This document shows, piece after piece, positions 33,105 to 46,148 of a stretch of 64,000 nt of DNA. Each line of letters opens with the position of its first letter. The first letter of the stretch is position 1. Under the pieces are notes generated by a model that saw only the letters and a list, made by a program, of their open reading frames with translations, was not told the origin of the DNA and did not search any database. The position numbers and the translations under genes are program-made. The DNA is from Chionoecetes opilio (lineage: Eukaryota; Arthropoda; Malacostraca; Decapoda; Majidae). The stretch spans positions 277,001 to 341,000 of the forward strand of contig JACEEZ010001674.1 of NCBI GenBank assembly GCA_016584305.1. Reading direction: 5' to 3'.

Positions 33105-34254
33105 AAACTCAAATGTATACCAGTGTTATTTGCCTAGTGTTATGTATACCCAGTGTTATTTGTGCAGTGTTAGGATTACCTCAGTGTATTTCCCGCGCGA
33201 TATTCCCGCCTTTCCTGACATTATTCATCTCGTCACCGCCTTTCCTATTCTCTCATTGGTTCTCTGTGACATCATGGCACACTGTGATGTGATTCGTCCC
33301 GGCACGTCTGTCTACTTTATGTTGTTCTTGTTTGTATGGTATTTTGGGTGGGTTACCAGTCCACTGCCATCCCTCACATGACATTACAAATAGAATGCTG
33401 ACATGGAAATCAGTAGGAGGAGGTAAAGAGATTACGCCCACATGCTAATTAGTGGTAGGAGAAGAAAGACAGACAATACATCAACACACATCAGTGGGTG
33501 TAGGAGGAGAGAGACTGCACTGATACATAAATCAGTGGGGAAGTGGATCGAGTGAGTCACTATTGCATGGCTTTCTGACCATAATTTGGTCGTGCTGCAA
33601 TTTTTTTTCTCTTTCTCTCTCTCCAGTCGTAAGTCGGCGACTGGATGTACACAATGTATACATTACATATGCAATGTATATTTATTATACAAACGGATGA
33701 GTGGCGGGAGAAGGTGGCGTGTCGGGTGATGGTGACTCATCAGCAAGAGGTGATGATGGCACCTCTACCCAAGGTGGTGGTGGTGTGCGTCTAGAGGCCT
33801 TGAAGACGGTCACTTCTGACGTCGATGTCACGGGCTCGCTGTCAGCTGATGTCAAGGGCATTCACTGGCTGACTCTTAGCTGATGTCGAAGGCAGTGGCG
33901 TCTCCCTGCTCTTCTCCACCTTAAAAAATATTCCAGTCTGGTCTGGGTGGCAGCAGCCTTTTCCTCCTCATATATCATGCTATAGCAATGAAGTATATCA
34001 TGGACACTAGACGACACCCTAGCCGGCTAACTTAGCGTTTAGCTACTTTGCTAAGTCCTATTAATAATAGAAATGGATATCGGGAATCAGATTTATTTGA
34101 TGTTATCAAATATCTTGCTATCGGCTATATGACGGCAAATCCAATTTTTCCAACCTCCATATAAATCAGTTCTGACAGACTAGGAACAATGGTTATGTAT
34201 TAACCTAGTTGTGTTTTACAGGGCCTGAACTACACTCGTATGGTCCCATCTAAG
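33105..34254. other. Unassigned intronic sequence
   Basis: A short tandem-like CAGTGTTAT(TT)GT word repeats at 33119-33190. The 33701-33883 open frame is Gly/Ser/Asp-rich with no domain I recognise. Nothing else seen. Confidence 0.45.
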
Positions 34255-34256
34255 TA

Positions 34257-34816
34257 CACACAAACCTTGATTTCCCGGATATCGGATTTGCCGGACAAAA
34301 TCCGAGGTCCGGGGATATGTCAGTCTCGGACAATTTTTTTTTTTTTTTTTTACGTTGAAATGCCTGGTCCTGTCAAGTTGTCCGGCGGTCCGAGCGTCTC
34401 CTGTCACCCTTGGTCAGTGTCTGCGCCTCCCGCCAGGTGGCAGCATGCTCAGCGGTCGTATTGTTTACATTTGGGCACACGATACTCACGGTTCACCTGC
34501 ACAGCCTCCGTTAGTCCCCTGACCCCCACTGCCCCTGGTGCAGGAATGTCTCTTGAGACTATTGAACACTTTCTGCTGCCTCCGGCCAGGTGGCTGCATG
34601 CTCAGCGGACATAAAAGTCCGCGGCGGGGTAGTTGATATTGTCGGTTGCCGGACAGTAAATACTAGAGTAGGATAAACGTCCGGAGGTGGGTAATGGCAT
34701 CTGACTTCTTTTTTTTTTCTTTTTTTTTTATGCTTTTTTTACTTGCGATTCCCGGACTTTTGCGGTTCCCGGACCAGTGCTCCCCCCTATTAGTCCGGGA
34801 AATCGAGGTTTGTGTG
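34257..34816. mobile_element. Tigger-like element, TIR CACACAAACCTYGATTTCCCGG
   Basis: The ends are inverse and flanked by TA (34255-34256, 34817-34818). TTCCCGGA/TTGCCGGA words recur near the left end. The interior carries one copy of the LINE C-terminal fragment found in three copies at 3590-4500 (FTCTASVSP frame; TTGTTTACATTTGGGCACAC at nucleotide level). No transposase. Confidence 0.85.
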
Positions 34817-34824
34817 TATCTACA

Positions 34825-34995
34825 TTTTTCCACTTTCTTGCAATTGATGCACATTATGTGCCGATATCACCTCCTCGTTTAGTCCATTCCAAACTTCTAC
34901 ATTTCTATGAGGGAAGCTGTGAAGCTTTCTATGTGTGCTGACAATGATGCAAACACTTATTTTCAACACCACCAGCTGCAGAACGAACTGCACAA
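34825..34995 (-). pseudogene. LINE C-terminal fragment
   Basis: The minus-strand translation contains STHRKLHSFPHRNVEVWNGL then NEEVISAHNVHQLQE, the terminal RxxWN.L...V.A.SV..FK block typical of CR1/Jockey LINEs. Different from LINE C (YSFPYRSIEAWN). Very short remnant. Confidence 0.6.
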
Positions 34996-35577
34996 CCCAC
35001 AGTGTATGCTTAGGTGAAATGGAAAAGGTAAAGTATATGGATAGATGCAAAGAGAGACTTCTACTATGGCTACTACCTTGAGGTAATTCCAGGGAACAGG
35101 CATCAGCATAGACTAGACCAGACTATACTGTATTCAGTTTGGCAAAGCTACTCACGATACCTCAGTCCTGATGACTCCACTTCCTCCTGCTGGCTGGGTA
35201 CTTGAGATAAGTACCTGAGATACTTGATATCAGCAAGCATTTCATGTTGACCACTTACCCGCTCGGAGGCATACCCAGCCCGCCGGGGAAAGTGGAGTCG
35301 CCGGGACTAAGCCATCGTGAGTGTTCTTGCCAAAATGAATATGGTATAGACTTGAGATACCCTTTCACCTGTCTTTGCTTAGTGTAGAAAATGATGTTCA
35401 GATGATGAATTGCAGAAGAATGATTATAGTGATGTGAATTGATTGTGTAGTCTAAATTGTACACTTTTCATCTGAAAACAAAACTTGGTCATACATAGAT
35501 GTTTAAAGAAATGTTGACCCCTACAGGGAATCCCTGTTCGATTATATCGACCTCCAAGCATTTATTACGATTACATT
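34996..35577. other. Unassigned intronic sequence
   Basis: No repeat, domain or RNA gene recognised up to the LTR at 35578. Confidence 0.45.
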
Positions 35578-36740
35578 TGTAGTAGTCAAAATGACCATCT
35601 ACACCGTTGTCACCATTATGTAGTGCCCACCTTGGGAGTGTACTCTACAGTCCTGGTTACTCCGCTGCCACCACCCACATTAAGTGGGAAAAAATATATG
35701 AATGAACAAAAAATAAAAGATTTAAGAAAAAAATGTAAGTACTGCGGTAGTTGGCAACTGAATGACAACACGTTAATATATTTCTAATATAATTATTAAA
35801 ACTCTTTACTGTCTCACTTGGTAATTCATTATACATCACAAGTGATTTAATATTAGTCTTCCTTCCTCCTAGCGAATACGCACGCGAAATGCTCAAGTTC
35901 GTTATCCTAATATAGTTTACTATCTTTGGTAACTTCGTTTTGCAATGTCACCACAAGAACGATACGCACATGTAATGTCAAGTCGTCATCCTGATCTAGT
36001 GTACATCTCGGGAAACTTCAGTACGCACTGTTACACTTTCAACGATACGCATGGTAATGACTAAGTCGTCATCCTAATATAGTTTACTATCTCTGAGTAA
36101 CTCAGTCGCACGTACCCCTGAACGATACGCACAGTAATGCTCAAGGTTGTTATCCTAAATATAATGGTATACGTAGTTATCCACTTCCAACTGTTTCACC
36201 TCTCACTTATTTTCTATTCTTCTTTCTCCTTTGTCCTCACACGGCTGCTGTGACCATGTTGTAGCTTGCCCCCTCTGCTAATGTTGGAGACGCTTGCCCC
36301 CTGGTCCGCCAACAGCATCCTACCTTGGGACCCCTAAGTAATACACTTTAGTAGTCATAGGTCAACAAAAGGATCACAGTAAAGTCATGTCTAAATCTCT
36401 AGTTAACAAACATTTCATAACATTACCTTTATCAAGGGCGAGAATATCACTCCCCCCCCCACAGGCGACTCTCAACTCAATGAACGTCGAGCTGCTCTCT
36501 AAAATTATCCTAACCTCAGAAATATTGTTTTCACCCCTTCCCTCCACCCCCCCCCCCCCCCTCCCCCCCCCCCCTACGTTCTCACCTCGTTCGGTACGTG
36601 TCTAATTACTACTGGCTTAAAATATAGCTAACCAGTGAATTCAGGAAGCAGGCGTGGAGGAAAATTCCTCGTTAGAAAAACTTATTGATACTTATGTGTT
36701 ATTCATCTCTTCCCCTATTAATGTAAATTCTCGCGTTACA
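35578..36740 (-). repeat. 3' LTR (minus orientation)
   Basis: Collinear with 42492-43595. Contains four AACGATACGCA-type words at roughly 55 to 100-base spacing (for example near 35957, 36039 and 36121) and a long C-rich run at 36541-36575 absent from the other LTR. Confidence 0.85.
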
Positions 36741-39700
36741 GAGCTTACTTCCCCCCAAAAAAAAAATTCCTTATATGCCTCAGTCCTTCATCAAGCAATC
36801 CTACCGGATATCTAACTAAAAATTTAAAAACACAAAATTATCATATACATCACACATAAATTTCATATTAAATTTTTCGTAGGATCTTCTATACTTACAA
36901 ACAATATTCTCAGCTGCATTTTCCATTCTTCCAAACAAATTTTACAAACAAAATGAAGATAGTATGTATCTTAACTTTATCACTCTCCCTTACCAGAGTA
37001 GATTTGACCAGTTTGGGGGAATACGTATTTATGTAAATGCCTTCACTCCCTTGAAATGAGAACCTTCTCTACTTTCTCTATTTTGTCAAGGACGAAAGCC
37101 ATATAGAGTCGCGGAATGGACTCGGCCTCTAGGTCTGGAATGGTCAATTTCCATTTTTACCCCACAATCCTAGGCGTATAGGTGCGTAGGGAAAAATCAC
37201 GCGACTGGATCTACTCCATACCCTCATCATCTTGGGATAAGGTCACCTCCTGCTTGAGGCATACATACTCCTGCGGCTATCCCCCATCGGCAAAGCTCAG
37301 AGCCAAGCCACATCCTAGGTCTACGACTACCTAGCGGGTTTAGGTTCAGTGCAACTGTGTAACACCCTCTAAAGAAAAATAAAATGTTTAAACCACTACA
37401 AGTCCTGTCTAGGGATCCGTCCCTCAAAAATCTCTTTCTCTTAGAGGTTAACACTTATCGCCTGTCATCAACATTGTTTAAGTATCTTCCCACTCGGTCT
37501 CCTCTCCTAGGTGGGAGGGTTGACTCAAGGTCTCTTCTTACAAACTACTATCTCTGCTGGTTCCAACAGCCAGCATATTGTCCACATATCGCTATTGCTC
37601 GCCGACGCGCTGTACATGTTTTGCGTCAAAATATATTTCTAATACATATGAACCTCCATCTCTCAATACTTCACCACTTTGTATGGTCCCAACCACTAAT
37701 GAAAGTTTTCTATTGGTGCCCGTCTCAAAAACGTTCTCTTTTTACCACGCCAATTCGTCTTTTTCCAACCTTTCATTTTCCTGTTCACATTAGCTTTCTC
37801 CCGCATTTCTACCTCTCTCCAAATGATTTGTTTTTTAGTCTTATTTCGTGTGCCACTGTGTTGCATCTCTGAGTCAATTGTGTAATTTCACACTAATCAA
37901 CTTGGAGCGTAATGGGAAAAAAAAAGCATAGAAAGGTTGGGTACCCATTTGTCCATGCACTGCACTATTTAATTACTCTTTGAGTTCTAAGAGATAATTG
38001 GGCCCACCTATGAGGATAACCCTTTGCACAGTTTGAGAGGGAATTGTTTTTCATTGTTGGTTGCATCCTTTCTGAGATATATTACCTTGTGGATGGTAAG
38101 GTGCTGTATCCTAATTTGTATTCACATGAGTAAACAACTATTTGAATTGTTGGGCGTAAACTCCTTAGCATAGCCAATAACAGGTTTATGTGGTGCTCCA
38201 AATAAACTGACATATTCCCTAAAATTCTTACACACTTCATGGCCATCCTAGTCCTTAAAATTTATAAAAGTTAGTAAACCTACTATAATGATTATTATGT
38301 TAATACATAGCGGTTATCCGGGGCTCCCTTTCCCCTGTCTGTTATGTCTTCTTATCCTCTTAGAGGTTTACTTACTGATGGTATTTCTTGCCATGTGTGT
38401 TGGAGGTCCACGACATACCCTTATGCTGTGGCATGTCAAACAATTCCTCAACATATTCTTATCACATCCGTGTTCCAGGTTGGCCTAAAAAATAGCCTTC
38501 TGACTCTACTTATTGATTTACTCTGCCCTAAATGACCCGATTCCTATTGTGAGTAATTCAAAAGCGCTCACTGCAGTTCACTAGGTAAAACCAATAAATA
38601 GTGTATACTGTTATCGAACTGTGGTTAGTTAACTATAAAAATTCCTACTTCTATACGAATTGATCCTAAAGTATTTGCGGGGCTTATTTAGATCTGGGTA
38701 TCTTGCCTCCTTCTAGATATTCTATAATTCTCTCCATCTACGGTCTCTCGTTGCATTTCATTTACGTTCCTTCTTTAGTTTTTCCTAACCACCTCTCTTC
38801 TACTTGACATCGAATGATTCTACGGTATACTAGTTGGTCTGCTACAGTGTTCTTTTTCCCTGCTTATACTCTATCTGATACCATAGTCTCTCATCCTAGG
38901 ATAATCTGTTATCCTAGGTGACATGGTTCGTTGTTTGGAAAGACTGACACTAACGGTGGTGGTCTGTTTGATGATCACCCTTGATTCCCCACAGGAAATG
39001 ATGAAACTGTCGCAAGCCTAAAAACTATTCCTAAGGTTTTCCCTATCTGTTGCTGAGATCGCGTCTCAAAATGGTTTTCAATTTCTTGCGAAAAATAAGA
39101 GTATTAATGGGCTTTGCCCTATCACTATACTGCATCAGTACTGCTACTACGGAGTTTGGGATAGCATCGCGGCTTGTCTTTCGGTACAACACAAATGGTT
39201 TATTAATGTTGCTTAGTTAAGATTGGGCGAGAACTAGTCAGTATCCTTTAAATCTGAAATGCTTGCCTGGCTTTCTCTGACCACCATTTGAATGGGGTAT
39301 CTTTCTTGGTCAAATAGTGGGATAGGCACTGCTTATCTTAGCGAATTCCTTCTATGTACTTCCCTATAGAAACCTACCTATACTAGGAAATCTTCTGGTT
39401 TCCTTGACATTAGTTGGGGGTTCATTTACTTACGGCGCCCATATTGTCTGGGTTGGGTGGTAACCTTCCGTGTTCACTAAGCGTACAGAAAAATGAATTT
39501 TCTTTTGTCATATTTTACATTTGGTCAGATTTAATTTGACGCCAAATATGTCAGTGTCCAAATAATTTATCGATCCTGTCCAAGATTTCTCGTAACTGGG
39601 TGCCATCAGGATTGATATGTCAATCCAGATAATTTTTAAGCCAATTGTCTTTCAGTAAAGGAGTAATATCTGGGTTAATTGTGAGAGGAAAATGCTGCAC

Positions 39701-42491
39701 TGCAAGTTAATCCAAAGGGAAGTATGTTGAACCATATATAAGGATATCCCTTCACTGAAGTTGTAGATCTTTAATAACTTTCCCCAATCTAACCGACTGA
39801 TAATACGCACTTTTCATATACAGGGTGGCATAGTATCATAGCCCGCTACCACAGATTCTACAAACTCTATCCATTAGGTAGGGGTGATATCAGTGGCTAA
39901 ATGGTGATTAACCTTTTCTATAGTCTAGGGAAACATCCTTTTTCCCATTCGGCTTGTTAACCAGTACTATAGGACTTAACACACGCAGCTGTGGATTTTC
40001 CTATTTATGTCCCTTCTCTTCATCTTCTCTCAAACATTTTAGCTATTAGTTCTTTAGCTTTCTCCGGATACCTACATATGTAAATCCTCACATGTTTTTG
40101 GATTTCTTACTAACACCTGTATATGAGCGGGTCAGTTTTCATGGTGCCTAGTCTCCTGCATCTAAGATAAATAGTTCATGGTGCTCTTTTTATCAAGGCG
40201 GAAAAAGATGATGCTTCCTGTTCACTAAGTGGTTCCAGTCCCTTTTTCTAGAATTGCCGGTATTCGCTCCAGTCGAGTACCACTTACCACGATCACATCA
40301 CTATCGGGTAACATTGCGTTAATATCATTAGGGTGAGACCAACGTGTTTCGGCCGTAATTGCTGTTCTTGAATTTCTTCTGAGTTTAATACTTATATTTA
40401 GGCTAAAATTGTCCCAGGATGTAACTTCAGCTGTCCACTACTGTTATTAATTATTGGTAGAAAGATTTGCAATTGTTTTTTGTGTCCAACAAGAGAGTTG
40501 TTTCCCCTCATACATCGTCACTGACAATTCAACCATGACGTTCTTTCTGTTTTATGGTCACACTTGCTGTAATACTTATATGACAGCTGATTATGCCACC
40601 TCCTCTTCGCACTTTTCACTCTTAACTGCTCTGATGGTACCGTATCGGTGTTTACAAAATTTAAGGGATAAAGTCTAGGTTAGCCCACATGACTTCTCTT
40701 TTGTTTGTAACTGATAGTTATTTCTTATAAGTCCTAGTATGTTCATCCCTATCAGGGCGTGGGTGGAGAAATACTGCAGCTGGAACAGCTACATCAACCA
40801 CTTCTATTGTTCCTAATCTATTCCAAGGGTATTTTTTACTCTACTTGACCTAAGATTCTCAAATCCTTGGCCGTTATACCGGTTTAAACTAGGATGTACT
40901 GTGAGGTTCTTATTTTAGTTGTAAATCTAAAGATGCATCTTTTTATAAGGGCATATTCGCTTCCGTGTACGAATAAAACTTCAAGACGTGATCATTAAAT
41001 GGCTAAGGGGATTATTGGGGATGATGTTTAATAGGCACACGGGAAGATCCCGTCTCCCCGGACAATTTGTAGATTCCCTCTCTAATCCTATTCTCCAGCA
41101 ATTCGAAACAAGCGTTGCTATTGTATTCCTCCGACAGTCTGCGGCTGAGTGGTTTGTTCATTCTACAGTAGGGAAAAAACATCTGTGAATCCTGGCTCCA
41201 AGCTAACTAACTCAATTCTGTATCAATAAGGCTAATTGCGGATCTACTATAGTCATTAAGTATCTCTTTCTTACTCCAAATCCTCTGAACAACTTTTTAC
41301 TGGGAAAGGAAAACTTCAACTCCTCTGCTTCGATACCTGTAAATCACCGAGGTTCAGTGATGTGTATATCTTCGGTTTTATTTAATGATCTATTGGTCTC
41401 CTAACTTCCTGCTCCTTCCCTCCTTAATTTTTCAAAAATAACTCAAAGTTTCTTTCGTCTTTGCTAATTCTTGTTCTAGGCTGACTCATCCACTTGAATC
41501 GCTCGCCATTGTTCGGGACGGGTTTCGCCTCTCTCGGTGTTACCCTTCCTCATCTTAAGCTCTTACCAATTGACTTCCTTTTGGAAGAAATCCTCCAAAT
41601 CTGTACTGAAAAACCCATTTAAATCCCTCCATCCCCAAAAAAAATTACTTACCGTAAATAAAAAAAAAAAAATACTTTCCTGATTTTCTTAACTAGTGTT
41701 GGGCTTCCACGGTGGACTATTAAAAATCAGACAGCCCTCTGAGTGCTTATTGCTGGGGGCGTCTTCCAAGCCTTCACTTATTACGCATTTTATGTCCGAA
41801 TTACGTGGTGGGTGCACGGCCCTCCTAAGGATGCACACTGCCGGCCCATGCCTGATAGTGTGTCCTATTACATTTACTAGCTTCTCATATATAAAAACCC
41901 CTGCCTGTTTCCTACCGAAATGCACCCCGTCATACACTAAGCCGCTGTGCATAGGGTTTGGCGGTAAAGCTTAATTTCCATATAACCGAATTAGTTCTTT
42001 ATTAATTTATTGTTTATTGCCACTGCTTTATTTTATTATAATTTATGTTCTACTCTCCTAGCGTATTGGTCTGTTATGAGTCCTATGTTCTATCATACAA
42101 ATCCTTATCTCACATCGGCACGTCTGCCGCAATGTTTACTAATTTCCTAATATTTTCCACTATGCTTCCACCTTACTGTTGCCTTAAAGCAATTACTGCC
42201 TCATAACCATAGGAGACTAACTCAAATCTTCTGTAATACTCCGTTGGTCTGTCATCTACATGGAAGGTTCTAAGCCTGAATCCGAGCGCTCTGTAAACTT
42301 CTACTGTTTACGTTAAGTAGGCTCCATTCCACCTCCCACAGTCTGAGGGATCTGGCTATGTCATCACTAACGCTAATTCTATACATGATATGACCCTGTG
42401 TACTGGCACTTGCAAAAATAATTAACTAACAAGGAGTAGTTGGCCGTGGGTAAGGGAAACATCGAATGGAGCCCAACCGCTGTCACCTTTA
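36741..42491 (-). pseudogene. Gag-pol remnant of the LTR retrotransposon
   Basis: On the minus strand, around 39700-39750, GYPYIWFNILPFGLTCSAAF matches the RT block usually ending in LPFGLxNAPATF. Upstream LDLKSAYYQ-like (39800-39830) and downstream DDILIPDGTQLREILDRIDK-like segments are in other frames. Around 38155-38215, FGAPHKPVIGYAKEFTP resembles the integrase core FGxPxxIxSDxGxEF. The RT-then-integrase order fits Ty3/Gypsy. Gag could not be identified. Confidence 0.65.
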
Positions 42492-43595
42492 TGTAGTGGT
42501 CAAAATGACAATATCACCGTTGTCCCACCCATTATGTAGTGCCCACCTTGGGAGGTACTCTACAGTCCTGGTACTCCGCTGCCAACAACCACATTAAGTG
42601 GGAAAAAATATTATGAATGAAAAAAATAAAAGATTTTAAGAAAAATAGGTAAGTACTGGTTGGAAACTGAATGGACAACGCGTAAATATATTTCTAATTA
42701 TAATATATTTAACTCTTTACTGTCTCACTTGGTAATTATTATACATTCACAACGTGATCTTACTATTAAGTTCTTCCGTCCCTCATAGCGCTACGCACCC
42801 CCCCGCCCCCCCCCGAAATGATTAAAGTATTATCCTAATATAGTTTACTACTTTGGTAACTCGGTTGCACTGTCACCACATTAACGATACGCACATGTAA
42901 TGCTAAGTGTCAACCTGATCTAGTGTACTACTCTGGTAAACTGTAGTCGCACTTACCCCTTTAACGATACGCATGCGTTATTGCTTCAAGTCGTCTCCTA
43001 ATATAGTTTACTATCTCTGGCAAACTTCCGTCGCACGTTACCCCTTAACGATACGCACATGTAATGCTCAAGTCGTTACCTATATAATGTATACGTAGTC
43101 TACCCACTTCAACTGTTTCCACTCTCACTTATTTTTCTATTTCCTTCTTTCTCCTTGTCCTCACACGGGCTGGCTGTGACATGTTGTAGTTTGCCCCTCT
43201 GCTAATTTGTGAGCGCTTGGCCCCCTGGTCTGCCAAACAGCATCCTACCTTGGCAACCCTAAGTAATACACTTTATAGTCTGGTCAACAAAATGAATCAC
43301 CAGTAAGTCATGTCTACACTCTCAGTTAACAAAACTTCATTAACTAATTTACCAAGGTGCGAGAATATCACCTCCCCACAGGCGAGCTTAACTCATGAAC
43401 GTCGAGTTGATTCTAAAATTATCCTAACTAGAATCACGTTCTCACCCGTTTCGCTACGTGTCTAATTTCCTACCGGCTTAAAATATAAGCTAACCCCGCG
43501 ATCCAGGAAATGAGGCATGAGGAAAATTCCTCGTTAGCTTATGATTTATGGTTAATTTCATCTCTTCCCCCTATTAATGTTAATTCCGTTTTACA
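42492..43595 (-). repeat. 5' LTR (minus orientation)
   Basis: Direct repeat of 35578-36740, with many one-base indels relative to it, a C/G-rich run at 42798-42814 and the same AACGATACGCA words. Ends TTACA followed by TSD CATT. Confidence 0.85.
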
Positions 43596-43599
43596 CATT

Positions 43600-44092
43600 T
43601 ATAAACAAAAAGTAAATAAATACAATACTACTATACTATATTTTTATTCAAAGCAGACATTCATCCTTGTAGAACTGTAGACCACAGATCTACAAGCAGA
43701 CCACACATCCTGTGTGGTCTGTAGTGAAAAGGTAGGTCTTGTTTCCCACAAACTCATTCAATTGGCCCTACCCTGCCAATGGCTATGGTTGACAACCATA
43801 CTACTACCAATACTAATAATGCTACTAATAGTAGTAGCACCACGTAGAGTAAGTCACTAGGAACCCATGATAACACACGCTTCCAAAGTAAGCTACAGAG
43901 AGCTGTTTTCTTCTTGTGTCCCACAAATAGAGTGAGAGAGGTGAGGTGAAGTTCCTTCCTGTGACTGACAGAAATCGTACTAGTCAAGTCCGGGTACATA
44001 GCCGCTTCACCTTATGTAAACACTGGTTACATGATGGTATTAATTATTATTATTATCAGTACTACCATTATTATTGTAATTATTAATAATAA

Positions 44093-44153
<61 letters not shown>

Positions 44154-44205
44154 GATTCTATTATATTATTATTATTATTATTATTATTATACTATTCATT
44201 ATTTA
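43600..44205. repeat. (ATT)n microsatellite and unassigned flank
   Basis: 43600-44030 has no identified feature apart from a small hairpin (GACCACACATCCTGTGTGGTC near 43700). 44090-44190 is (ATT)n with one interruption. Confidence 0.7.
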
Positions 44206-44620
44206 CCGTAAATGGTTGGCGTACAAGTCGACTTTTGAGCCTGAAAAAATATCCCAAAATAGGGTCGACTTATACGGCAAAGGATAAAATACGAAACTTA
44301 CCACCGAGTGGCAAAAACGTAGGATCAGCATACTCAACAATCGCTGCTACACCATATCACCGTAACTCCAGCAGGTTCCCACAAATATTCCAACTAAAAC
44401 TTGTGTTCGGTGAACTTACTTAAACATAATTTAACACAGAGTAATATATAAATAATAAAAACAATGTACAGTTTAAAACCCCTATGGACGCAGCACGATA
44501 GGGATCTGGCATTGCCGAGTTAGAGTTCACTATGCCGGACTATGCAAATGCCATCCTCTGATATGGGTAAAAAAAAAAAAAAAAAAAAAACAAAAAAAAA
44601 AAAAGTAAATACAGTACGTA

Positions 44621-45507
44621 CACCACAAGCCTCGATTTCCCGGACTAATAGGGGGGGGGAGGCACTGGTCCGGGAACCGAAAAAGATCCGGAATAGCAAG
44701 TAAAAAAAAAAAAAAAATACAGATAATATATATATAGCATGATATAGTACGATATATATATATAGATATATCATATATATATATAGATATATATCGATAG
44801 ATGCATATATTATATATTATATAGTCCGGATGATAGTACCCTCCCCCGGATGTTCGATCGAATTAGTATTTACTGTCCGGCAACCGACAATATCAAACTA
44901 CCCAGCCGCGGGACTTTTACGTCCGCGAGAATGCTGCCACCCGTGGCGGGAGGCAGCAGAAAGAACGGTTCAATCGTCTCAAGAGACGGTTCCTGCACCA
45001 GGGGCAGTGGGGGTCAGGCGGACTAACGGAGGCTGTCAGGTGAACAGTGAGTGTCGTGTGCCCAAATGTAAACGCTACGACCCGCGGAGCATGCTGCAAA
45101 CACTGGCAGGAGTCAACAGAAAGGTTCAAAGTCTCAGAAATGTTGTCCTTGCAACAGGGGCAGTGGGGTCAGTGACTGACGGAGGCTGTGCAGGGGTGAA
45201 CGGAATGTTGTGTGTCCAAAATTAAACAATACGACCGCGCGGAGCAATGCTGCCACCGGCGGGAGGCACGGACACGGATAGGAGTGACAGGAGACGGCAT
45301 TCGGACCGCCGGACAACTTGCTCCATTACGAAAAGGACCAGGCATTCAACGGAAAAAAAATAATAAGAAAATAAAAAAAAAAATAAAAAAAAAAAAAAAA
45401 AAAAAAGAAAGAGTGGACCGTATGGCAAGATCCCGACCTTCGGATTTTGTCCCGGCAAATCGATTATCCGGGAAATTGAGGTCCGGGGAAATCACGAGGT
45501 TTGTGTG
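44621..45507 (-). mobile_element. Tigger-like element, TIR CACCACAAGCCTCGATTTCCCGG
   Basis: Third member of the CCCGGA family (see 3416 and 34257). Oligo-A and TA-rich runs occupy the ends. The interior, read on the minus strand, carries two copies of the LINE C-terminal fragment (45222-45330 and 44920-45130; TTTGGGCACACGACACTCAC word). Confidence 0.8.
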
Positions 45508-45789
45508 ACAATCAGACATCATACGTATGTCAAGATGTCAGCTACATTCACGCAAGATTTTTGCAGCAGGAAGGGAATGAAATTGAAGAGACTGGCCTGC
45601 AGGGAAAAGGTCCAAAAGGACAAAAAACACGACTTATGCGAATGAGGATATGCCGAGTGTAAGGAAGCAGATGAAGTTATAAATCGGCAATATGCCGAGA
45701 TACATTATTTTTGCGACTTTATGTTAAATGTTCATCAACAAGAGGTTGTGAGGGATGATATGCCGATGAAAAACAAGAGATGCAAGTTA

Positions 45790-46148
45790 GGGAGAGGCGG
45801 AGCAGAGGGGTTAGCGTCAATGGGTTTTTGGCGTTCTCGAAAACAAGTTCGACCCGAGTGAGACCCATAAATCCACAAAATATTTCTGCACCGTCCCGAA
45901 TGGCTCTAAGAACACCCACCTGCCCTGTCAATTAAATAACTTTCGACTGCGAGTGCATCGGAGGACACAGGGGGGCGGCATGAGCCTCTAATCAGGCGTC
46001 ACTATAAAAATCCTGCCTGCGCCCCCACGGCCGAGGGCCAACCATCACAGCCCTCAAGTGAGCATCCAGGGCCTACCATCTGAGCCCTGGAGGTCACTGC
46101 CTACAGGCGCTATGGGCATTGATGTAAAAAAAAAAAAAAAAAAAAAAA
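45790..46148 (+). mobile_element. SINE family S, passenger of the Tigger element
   Basis: Head AGGCGGAGCAGAGGGGTTAGCG, body and 3' end match the copy in 20617-21292, and it lies in the same position of the surrounding element. Ends in an A run at 46126-46148. Confidence 0.8.

Larger units (their letters stand above)
35578..43595 (-). mobile_element. Ty3/Gypsy-like LTR retrotransposon, decayed
   Basis: Two direct LTRs (35578-36740 and 42492-43595) start TGTAGT(A/G)GTCAAAATGAC and end TTACA, with TSD CATT at 35574-35577 and 43596-43599. Coding evidence is on the minus strand, so 42492-43595 is the 5' LTR. GTGACAGCGGTTGGGCTCC lies just inside it as a possible primer-binding region. The 5.7-kb interior is full of frame breaks. 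The two LTRs differ mostly by single-base indels, so either it is old or this region of the assembly is inaccurate. Confidence 0.85.

Noticed and set aside
37384..37872. 162-residue open frame on the plus strand
   Set aside because: It lies antisense to the pol region of the LTR retrotransposon and has no domain.
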